From Coffea arabica (taxonomy: Eukaryota; Streptophyta; Magnoliopsida; Gentianales; Rubiaceae): 64,000 bases of DNA. Below the pieces are notes generated by a model. The model was given only the letters and a program-made list of their open reading frames with translations, searched no databases and was not told the DNA's origin. Below, one piece after another: positions 55,509 through 64,000 of this stretch (within the stretch, counting starts at the first letter, position 1; each line of letters starts with the position of its first letter). A program made the position numbers and the translations under genes. The stretch covers positions 3,038,001 to 3,102,000 of the forward strand of contig NC_092329.1 of assembly GCF_036785885.1 (NCBI RefSeq). The letters are read 5' to 3'.

Positions 55509-58500
55509 AGCTTTGCAAACCTCCTTTTGGGTTGTGTAGTTTGAACTGGGCCTCTTGCTGGTACTGTTTGCAAAATTCCTGTTGCTATCTGCATTGCCTT
55601 GAGCGCTGGAACCCTTTTTGTTCGACTGTAGTGCCAACTTGGTTGAAAAACAACGAATTCGATTACTTGGGTAAACCGGTGAAAGGTTTCCTTGTTCATG
55701 TTGAGGATCTGTCAAATATCATTTTATATATTTGAGTAAGAAAAATTAATCCAATAAACCTTAAGAACTTACCCAAAAAAAAAAAAAAACTAACCTCTGT
55801 TTCTCTAATAAATAATTTTTTTATAATGCCATTTATTTCATCACTTGATTCGGTTTTACACAAACAATGCATTATATTTAGATTCATTGGGTATTGTCAT
55901 TTGATTAATCATTACGATGTAGGATATGATTTTAACTATATGTTTTTGAAATTCAGACCGGATTGGGTGGTTGAATCGATTAAACCGTCAACCGGTCTGT
56001 TGTTTGGTCCGATCAAGGACTCAAACTCGAAACCCACATTGTCCCCGTTTAACTTGTTAGTTCAACCGCTAAATCGTTGACTAGAATACTTTTGCGTGGA
56101 CCAGGTGGTTCATTACTCTTAGTGTAATTAATGTTGCAACTTTTAAATTTGGTCAAATTTCCATGACCGTCTGCATTAAATAACAATCAATTACCAATGC
56201 AATATTGTCTTCAAATTATCTCAGAATAACTATTCATACATTTATTATTATTATTTTGTGTGCGTGTGTATATAATTCTTCTACATTTTGTACCTTCCAA
56301 TCAGCAACACAAGTTATTTATAGAGTAAATTTCAATAATTATGTGGATAAATTGTTTGGACACCAAAAATAGTTTTTTGCCATTCATGAAAAGTTATTTG
56401 ACAAGTTATACTTGAATTCCATGAAGATGCTATTGCGGAAAAAAAAAAAACAACAACAACAACACTCCTTTTCTTCATGGGTTATGTTGAACTTCTGAAA
56501 TTCTCCAAAAGTGTGACAACTTTCTTTTTTATATTGAGTTACAATTCTTTTATCATTTACATTTGAGAAGACGCTTTCTAAAAGCGCTGACCTGATTCGT
56601 CAACTAACAAAACATGTTAATGTAATAGTGCTCTCTAAAGCCACTAGGCCTTTGATCCGATGGTCATCACCAAAGACTTAAGTTTTGATGGTGTCAATTT
56701 GTCATTTTATGTGACGGCTTTAATTGACATTCTTTCATAGAGTCTGTACTCACATCGAGTTATTCTCCCCCATCCCCCTGGATTAGGTTAGATTAAGTTA
56801 TAAGAATTCTATCGTTGAGACAAAAAAAAAAAGTAATAGTGCTCTCTAAAAACTATCTACAGTCTTTTATTACACCCCGCATGATCTGAACTTCACAAAA
56901 GGGACAAAAAGGAAAAAAGACTAATCAATCATGGCCCTCAACCTGCAGGAACAGTTAATGGAGCAACTGTTCCTGCCTTAATTCCTCATAAACGTAGCAA
57001 TAGCGGTTACTGCCCCTAATTTGCCATCAAACGTAGCAGATCAGTGAAGAGAAGGCAGGTGAAAGAGCAAAGATTCCAGCTCCGTTAACTTTCAGTGCGT
57101 TCTGCAGGTGCAGAAATGGAAATTGAAAATAATAATGATAGAGGCTGTCATGCTGGTTAATGCGTGGGTTCGCCATACTTAATTTACTTTATAGCCTAAA
57201 CAAGTCATCGGGCGTACTGATGATGATTGATGATTACTGGCTCTAAGGAGGAATAGTTTCATCTATGTCGGCCAACCCTTTAATGCTTATAATAAATAAC
57301 ACTAGTAAAGATTAGACTTCAGCTGAAATACTCTTACCAGCAATCTTGCCCCAGTTCACTTTTCTACTCTTGGAATTCGCAAGACTGAAAAACAAAAAGC
57401 AGATACTGCAGTTCCTCTTTTTCCTTATTAGGAAAAAGTTTTAAGTAAATTCGATTTCGATCACCATCATCACGATCCAAAATACACATTCGAAATTATA
57501 AAGTCGCTTGCAAGTGCAAATACTGTATGTGTCTGTAATCGCCAAATATACATTCTCTACATGATTGACTTGCTACCTTGAAAGAAGAAGGAAGCAGAAA
57601 TTTGAACCCCTCGTAAATATGAAAATCGATCCTCTACCGACCTTAAATTATTTATTGGCCGGCGTAATTTTGCATCTTTCAATTTCATTTCCTCGATATT
57701 GGGATTTGATTTGCATTACAATGGTATTCTAAGGAAAATGGGAATGAATCTGCTCACACACGACACGAGGTCAAATTCTTGCTTTCAAAAATAATTTGCA
57801 TTAACATTCCCCCAACTTTGAAATGGTGCGTTGAGGCTCGAGACATACAGAAAAGTTGAAGAATCCTGCAATCCTTTTATTCGACGTCAATCATGGTAAG
57901 AAGGGTATAACTGCTATAATAATAATGCTTGCATGATGATGCTGGGCTGATGACTGAAACAGGGGTTTTTACTTTTTTTAAACACCCAAAAGAAGAATAA
58001 TTATGAAAGATCCCAAAAGAGGAATAATTATGATCGGGGGCTGGGGGCAGGTGTAACATTGCAAGGGCAGAGAAAGGAAAAACAGTTTTGGTGGGCCAAA
58101 AGTACAAAAATAGGACATCGCGATATGCTTGGCGACTATCAGAGTAATTCTCCTAGTTGTGAACCCATTAACAAGTAATAACTTCACCGCTCTCGAATCC
58201 ACGGATGCCTACTTTCCTAGAACTAAACAAGATGACAAAACTATATACTTTTTCTCTTCTATCTTTGAATTTTGAGGTGCATCTGTTATTCGGATGTGTG
58301 TTGAATTTCGATATCCTGAACAAATTTTCAAAGTCTAAGATTCTCAACTCATACTCCCTCCCTTTTTTTATAACTGACGTTTAAGGTTTTGCACACCAAT
58401 TAAGAAAAGTTTTTCATCGTTTAAATCTATACACTACTTTCCTTTTGTACCCTCATTAATTGTCCAATTCACCCATGTTTTCTCTCACTAGAGTACTAAA

Positions 58501-61048
58501 TGGTGTTGTTTTACTAGGCCAAAAGCAATGCAAACTAACTAGGAGTAGTAATTAAGAACCCTGTATTGGAAAAGAAAGATAAAAGGGTAAAATTGTGAAA
58601 AAATAATTAATGCTGCATGGGGATAGTAAAACGACAGATAAAAGTACTTAAGAGCAAATTTCTTAAACGTTAGTTATAAAAAAAGGGAGGGAGTACATAC
58701 CATCGATTCATCAAGGAAATAACAGATGGTCGCTTTTTCATTTTTTTTGCTTCCATTTTTCTTTTAAAAAAAAAAGCCTTTCTTGGAGAAGAGGTTGCCG
58801 AAACAATTCTCGTAACCTCTTGCATGACGAATAGGCGTCCAGTCACTGGTCAAAGTTTAGTGTAATTACTACTTTTTCATCCTTATGAAGTTTTAACGCT
58901 GATTTTGGAAAATATCAATAATGAGTCTCAAGAGAAGGGAATCGGGATAAGAACCAATTTGCATGGTAAGTTTTTTTTTTTAAAAAAAAAAAACTTTTGT
59001 TAAAAAGTATATACTGTAACGATGTAATAATGTACGTGAGATAAAAAGATAATTCAAACATGTATCCGGAAAATTTTTCTCCTAAAAATCACGATCCAAA
59101 CAATATAAAATTCATATGAATACACCATATAAAATTAATCTAAACTATTGGAGTTACCCGAATGATGCTCTTTACATTTTTTTACACAATCAAGCTTATG
59201 GTTAGAATTCTGAGCCTTGAGAAAGGAAAGAATGTGGAGAGGGGGAGGGGGAAAAAATCATCTTAACTTTGTCTTGTTTCTTTGCCTCGAAAGCAGTCCT
59301 TGTCAGCAGCAGGCAATTGTGCACATTTGCAGCTTTAGACCCGGTTGGCGCCAACTCGGCTAAAGGCTCCACCGCCATCCAACCAGAACTACCCATTCTG
59401 GTTAGAAGATCAAGCCAACTCCCCTAATACTAATAGTGATGGTCTGATGGTCATACACACGCTAGATTTTTGGATCTGGCTGCAGCTTTGAGCTGCTGGT
59501 CCATGACGGTATTAAAAAAATGATGGCGGAGTCCTCAATGCCTCCCCTCCCCATCAAGGCCATTCGTCCTACTCTTGGCCTTCTAAAAACTTCTTTTGGT
59601 TCATACATTTAAATTGTCAATTTCAACTCCGATTAGATTGGAATTTATTGCATTTATGTTTTTGTTTCGTACTTGCTACTTGTCTGAAAACCAATTTTGT
59701 CTCTTGCAGTGGCCATAGGTTTGGCCTTTTCAATTCCTTGAAGACTTTTATTTAATATTTTCAAGGTTTTGTCTAGGCAAGAGCTATATCATTTCTAGGC
59801 AACCCCAAACTTCTAATTATTACGCTTCAAACAACATTTTACGTAGGGAAGAGGGCATGAGGGACGAGGATGAGAGTATGGAGCCAATCCCTTGTCTGGA
59901 AAATATCCAAAATTATCACTAGCCTAATTGGCTCTGGCCCTCGTCGTGCTCTCGAGTTTCTTGCCTCTTATTTGGCAAAGATTTCGAACTTGCGGGATGA
60001 ATGCAGCTAAGCCATTATGGAATGCCACAATATTTGCACCATAACAGCGTTATCAGCTAGGTGCATGGCTCAAAAGGTAAGCAGAGGATGCAAATAGGCT
60101 GAGACCATAACCAATAATTTCGTGAGGAATTAATTCTATCAGAAGAGGTCACATAAAGCTTTCGGGAGGAGAGGTGATGAAGTGACAGATTATGGCTGGG
60201 GCAGGTGGTAGGGAATCCAACAATTAATTGAGTGAGTTGAGGAATATATTAGTACCAAAAAAAGAAAAGGAGGGGAAAAATATAAAGTTGAAAACTTGGG
60301 AATTCAATTTCTATGTATGGGACGAAGGTAGAGCGATCCAATTTGCCAGTCTGTCCTCCTTATCTAATCAATTTGCATAATCATTTTCTCAACTTTCTGC
60401 AATGTCGCAGTCTCCACGAGATCAACCTTATTCCCAGTCCAAAAAGGGAAAGGACTTGTGCTTTTCTAACTGTCACTTCCTTGTTCCTTTGCTTCAAATC
60501 AAGACTCATGGTTTGCCTTTTCTTAATTTCCTTTCCAAATTAACATGAAAATTTTCCTTGATTCTACAGTTTCTTTCTCCTATGAACAAGCACGTGAGAT
60601 GTGACCCCTGATTGTCACTCTGGAGAGCATGCTCAAGTTTAATTAGGGACCAAAATTGTACCCAAAATTTGCTGAATTGGATGGATGGTTTCATATTCAT
60701 ATCATTCATGAAAAGGAAAAAGATATTTACATCCAAAAGGGATCCTTGCGGCTTGCGAGTACATCGCGAAAGCTGCATAGCAGGCACGTAGAAGATCTAC
60801 GCATCAAACAACCTAATTCCGTAAGGACGATATTGGTTGCTCGAGAGGAGCATGGATCAGAGAAATTCAGGATCCAACAGGAAAAAAAAGAAAAGAGAGA
60901 GAGAGAAATATGCTTGTCCATATGGTAGAGGGAAACAAAAAATGCAAAACCGTGACACTTGAGCGAGCGAAGCTAGATAGGGGTGAAAAAGAAAAAGAGA
61001 GACACATCGAGATGGGGTCTAAAGAGATGAAATTTGGATGAGTTCGGT
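55509..61048. other. Gene-poor intergenic region
   Basis: About 5.5 kb without a supported gene, between the 3' ends of SH3P2-like (+) and BBX (-). A Stowaway-like MITE lies at 58354-58693. A GC-richer stretch at 55957-56083 (GTTTAACTTGTTAGTTCAACCGCTA type) looks like old repeat sequence but has no clear boundaries. (GA)n near 60892-60907. Short frames at 57877-58202 and 59202-59396 show no family pattern. Confidence 0.5.
58354..58693. mobile_element. Stowaway-like MITE (Tc1/mariner type)
   Basis: Begins CTCCCTCCCTTTTTTTATAA after TA (58352-58353) and ends with the inverse, TTATAAAAAAAGGGAGGGAG before TA (58694-58695). The inverted repeats match over about 30 bp (…ACTGACGTTTA against …ACTAACGTTTA). 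TA duplication plus CTCCCTCC end is diagnostic of Stowaway MITEs. The 340-bp interior has no coding capacity. Confidence 0.85.
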
Positions 61049-62345
61049 CTACCATAAAGTAGTCGTTTTAAGTCTCTTGGAGGAGGCAGAAGAAGGTGGG
61101 CTGATCTGTGGAACCGCAAAAGAATTGTCGTCATTCCGCTTTCTGCTGGACTTGATGTTTGAGATCATGTCTTTGGAACCTATATGCCCACCGAAACCAA
61201 AACCAAAACCCACATTGGATGCGGAGGAAGTGGAAAAGCATTGAGGTTGAGTAGTAGGATGTGCATGCAGGGGCACAGGCGCAGCTTGCGGGACCCAAAG
61301 ACCCGTATTTTCTGGCAGGAACGAGCTCAGATCGCTATGAAGACCTTCATCCCAAAATGGAATCATCTCACCATCACCAGTACTCTGATGAATCAAATTA
61401 GCCAAAATACATCAGTACTGAAAATTCATGACTATTACTAACAAAGAAAAGTGAATGAAAGGATAGCTTGCAAACCTTACAGAAACCAAAAGGAGACGAG
61501 GAATCAAGAAAGTCTTCAACATGCCATCCTGGCAGCATCTCTATCAAGTACTCAGCTATGCTACTTGTGGGAGTCGAACTATTATTGGTATCCAATCCAT
61601 TCATCGTTTGTCCATTCATAGCAGTGGTGGTGGTGGTAGTAATACCTTTCTCATTTGTAGCTGCTGCTGCAGTTACCGTGTTTGCACTAGCTGAAGTTGT
61701 ACTGGTAGCCTTCGAGGCATTCGTTCGAGGGGTTGGATTAAACTGCAAAACGTTCTCGCGGCTAATAGAAACAGGCTTGTTAATAACTGTGCTCTGGGGG
61801 TTGAAAGTGGGAACTGCATCAGAAACGTTGGTCAGAGAGGTACTAGCAGAGATTGCTGCTGCTGCTTCTGATGGTGCATAAAGGGCAGAATTTTCTGAGA
61901 GCTTGACACCTGTGAGAAGGAACCTGTTGTGTTTTTCAGTGTGCTCGTTTGCTTTATGTATTGGAATATCACACTCTCTGCATAAAATAGCCCGATCTTG
62001 TTGGCAAAACAAGAAGGCCCTTCTCTCCTGTATGCATAAAAATCGGAAGAAAAATTATCACGATCAACATAACTATCTTATTCATCCAAGAATGTCCCTT
62101 TTTTAAAAAAAAAATAAAATAAAATTTGGACTTCTACTTAAGAAGTGATGAAAACGTACCTGACAGATATCGCAGAGAGGGGCTTGTTTGGGTGGTGGCT
62201 GAAGAAGAGAGAAGCGGTGGTGCTTGCTTGCTAGCTTATTAGCATGGTGGACCCTGTGGTCGCAAGTATTGCATAGAGCTGCCTCATCTGCAACACAGAA
62301 GACCGATGCTTCTCCTTTGTCACACACATCGCACTGGATCTTCAT
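61049..62345 (-). CDS. B-box transcription factor, BBX21-like (subgroup IV)
   Basis: Predicted 357 residues with two tandem B-box zinc domains and no CCT domain. Resembles BBX21/STH2 of Arabidopsis (At1g75540), a positive regulator of photomorphogenesis acting with HY5 and degraded through COP1. Exons from the 5' end: 62345-62160, 62027-61476 and 61384-61049; all are GT-AG and phase 0. B-box 1 about residues 5-47 (CDVCDKGEASVFC, CDHRVHHANKLASKH); B-box 2 about 57-100 (CDICQERRAFLFCQQDRAIL, CDIPIHKANEHTEKH). Then FLLTGVKLS, a Ser/Thr/Ala-rich linker, IAEYLIEMLPGWHVEDFLDS (subgroup hallmark) and GLWVPQ, ending in an AVPQISPP motif and TTTLW. Related members BBX20 and BBX22 are possible; the C-terminal motifs favour BBX21. 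A likely TATA box is at 62573-62582. Confidence 0.92.
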
Positions 62346-62572
62346 CAGGTAACTTGATTGCTAGATCAATAGATATTGCAATCCGACACTTTTGAGGGAA
62401 ACAGAGAACTGAGAAAGATCAGGAAGCCCGGAAACGAAGGAGAATCTAGACTCTAGAAAGAGGGGAGGAGAAAAGGTGGGGGATGATGGATGGGTGTTGA
62501 AGTTTGGAACTTGAAAGCGAGAAGCAAGCAAATTTTTTAATATTTTAGTTACTATAATTAGATATGGTGAAT

Positions 62573-62582
62573 ATTATATACT
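62573..62582 (-). promoter_or_regulatory. Candidate BBX TATA box
   Basis: On the minus strand it reads AGTATATAAT, about 230 bp upstream of the BBX start codon, implying a leader near 200 nt. Only candidate in the proximal promoter. Confidence 0.4.
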
Positions 62583-62721
62583 CATTAGGTGAATAATGTA
62601 TACCGGAATACAATACTGAAAACAGTACTGAGATGATAAGTACAATATAGGATGCAATATATGTTAGCGTAGAAAGTGGAAACTGGAAAGAGGAGGTCAT
62701 GGGGTGGATTGGATATTTTGC

Positions 62722-63115
62722 CGAAACCGATCTTCTGTCTCACATTCTGTGTCATTCTCTGTCTCATGTTTTATTATATTGTTATTTCTCCTTCATAAAC
62801 ATCATGTTTTAGTTCTTTTTTGTTTCCTTATGATTCAATAACTATTAATTCAGTAAAAAATAAATACAACAGATTTAAAAAAGTAATATATAATATAAAA
62901 TTAAAAAATACAGCAGAAAATGCATAAAAAATCTCATTTTTTATGCATTTTGATTTTTTGAGTTTGTTAAATTTTTTGTATTACAGAATTAATAGTTATT
63001 AGATCTTAAGGAAATAAAAAAAGAACTAAAATACGATATTTATGAAGGAGAAATAGCAATATAATAAAAAATGGGACAGAGAATGGCACAAAATGTGAGA
63101 CAGAAGATCCGTTGC
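62722..63115. mobile_element. Foldback MITE upstream of BBX gene
   Basis: A 394-bp element of long imperfect inverted repeats; the two arms share GATCTTCTGTCTCACATT, TGTGTCATTCTCTGTC and CATAAA-type blocks over about 150 bp. It is bounded by a perfect 10-bp direct repeat GATATTTTGC at 62712-62721 and 63116-63125, consistent with the 9-10 bp duplication of Mutator-like MITEs. Terminal sequence GATCTTCTGTC is a close relative of GATCCTCTGTC in the MITE at 16246-16671. No coding capacity. Confidence 0.8.
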
Positions 63116-63549
63116 GATATTTTGCTATCCAAAAGAAAAAAAAATACTTAAAATGTACGATCGGATTATGTGTGGAGTATTTGTGTTAGTTGGACTACTT
63201 GACGGAGCGAGACATGGCAACCTGGCTGCTGGCCTGTTCCGTGTACATTATGCCGCACTAATCCCTATGAAACATATTCAGCCAATGCATTACTATTCAG
63301 AACCCGTTTGGACTGCATTTTTGGAAGAAGAGTTTTTTTTAAAGTTTTTATTTGTATTAAAAAGAATTTTATGGTAACAAATATAAATGCTTTAAGGGAA
63401 TATTTTCGAAAAAACTTAAAAAAGCTACAATCCAAGCTTTAATTTGAACAACTGTTTGTTGGGTCTAAATTAGCCGTAATATGTTATAGCCATTAGAGAA
63501 AAGCAACACTGAATTTGTAAAAGTTAGTGAACTAATTAATATGCTGAAG

Positions 63550-63702
63550 TACGGCCTTGTTTGGATTGTATTTTTCTGAATTTTTTGTAAAAAAAATATT
63601 ATAATAATTTAATATATATAAGATAAAAATAATTAAAAAATATATTCACAAAAAATATAATAATAATTTTCCTTTGAAATATTGCTTTCCAAACAAAGTC
63701 GC
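63550..63702. mobile_element. Possible decayed TIR MITE
   Basis: The left end, ACGGCCTTGTTTGGATTGTA, and the inverse of the right end, GCGACTTTGTTTGGAAAGCA, are about 70 percent alike. The 150-bp AT-rich interior has two near-inverse ATATTATAATAAT blocks. No target duplication is seen; low confidence. Confidence 0.35.
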
Positions 63703-64000
63703 AAATGTTGGACCGTCAATTGTCGTGAATTTTCTAGAGTGTAAGTTGCGGTCTTTTCAGTTAAGTATGCGTAGACAAATACATTAAAAGAAGGGAAAAG
63801 CTATTGGATAGAAAATTACAAGTTGATTTGATGGGATTCCTTTTAATTTATTGGATACAAAATTACAAGTTGATTAAGCTGATATGAATACTTTTGCCAT
63901 AGTGTTGCTTATCATTAAAAAAAAATACTATAAAAAAAAGGTTAGTTGCAGAGTAAATTGAAAGGATGATTTGATGCATCTGACACCCTGCATTCTATAG

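Larger units (their letters stand above)
62346..64000. other. BBX promoter and distal repeats
   Basis: BBX leader and promoter with a TATA-like ATTATATACT near 62573-62582, then a MITE (62722-63115). Between 63290 and 63705 are two AT-rich blocks with GTTTGGA-type ends (one tentatively at 63550-63702), possibly decayed MITEs. The frame at 63153-63377 has no family pattern. Confidence 0.5.

Noticed and set aside
55190-55699. 169-residue minus-strand frame
   Set aside because: Antisense to the last exon and 3'UTR of the SH3P2-like gene; no family pattern.
55957-56083. Moderately GC-rich block with CCGGT/AACCG motifs
   Set aside because: Looks like an old repeat fragment but I could not define ends, target duplication or family.
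61184-61881. Plus-strand frames over the BBX gene
   Set aside because: Antisense shadows of BBX exons 2 and 3, with Val runs from Thr repeats.
63293-63442. Block with CCGTTTGGACTGCATTTTTGG start and AGCTTGGATTGTAGC inverse end
   Set aside because: End similarity is too short and no target duplication is visible, so it is not listed as an element.
1-64000. LTR retroelement, CRISPR, bacterial operon or organellar insert
   Set aside because: No long direct repeats bounding several kilobases, no reverse transcriptase or capsid-type frame, no spaced identical repeats and no plastid or mitochondrial gene found.

Overview
This is nuclear DNA of a flowering plant, most likely a eudicot (possibly an asterid; species not determined). 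Evidence: AT-rich intergenic DNA, many short GT-AG introns, and plant-only families (ARC6, a BBX21-type B-box protein, a MUSTACHES-type LRR receptor kinase, a NACK_C-tailed kinesin-7, an SH3P2-type BAR-SH3 protein). I saw no gag/pol-bearing retroelement and no organellar insert.

Layout. 1.9-6.2 kb (+): nine-exon alpha/beta hydrolase of the CGI-58 type. 9.6-13.0 kb (-): single-exon LRR receptor-like kinase. 16.8-21.5 kb (+): ARC6 chloroplast-division gene in six exons, with a foldback MITE next to its TATA box. 22.6-23.6 kb (+): PI-PLC X-domain protein. 24.7-30.6 kb (-): 13-exon kinesin-7 whose tail carries four tandem 23-residue repeats. 33.07-34.97 kb: a Pack-MULE-like transposon with 240-bp inverted repeats and a 9-bp target duplication, carrying a GRF zinc-finger ORF and a degraded piece of a MIB/KEG-like gene. 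39.1-41.5 kb (+): EF-hand/TPR protein. 43.5-43.9 kb (+): a possible small secreted protein. 45.4-48.2 kb (-): LTV1 ribosome-biogenesis factor, with a tRNA-Glu(CTC) gene about 250 bp upstream on the same strand. 49.9-50.5 kb (+): secreted glycine-rich protein with a Cys-rich tail. 52.1-55.5 kb (+): SH3P2-like gene in ten exons. 61.0-62.3 kb (-): BBX21-like gene in three exons.

The host genes are ordinary single-copy housekeeping and regulatory genes; they form no operon or obvious joint pathway. They act in chloroplast division (ARC6), cytokinesis and membrane traffic (kinesin-7, SH3P2), lipid metabolism (CGI-58-like, PI-PLC-X), signalling (LRR-RLK, EF-hand/TPR), ribosome assembly (LTV1) and light signalling (BBX).

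The accessory DNA between genes is mostly small non-autonomous elements: foldback MITEs of one related family upstream of both ARC6 and the BBX gene, Stowaway-like MITEs, poly-A-tailed SINEs with 15-16 bp target duplications, and the chimeric Pack-MULE. The Pack-MULE is the most unusual object here. Exon boundaries were placed by hand from splice consensus, reading frame and remembered family sequences; every multi-exon model closes in frame.
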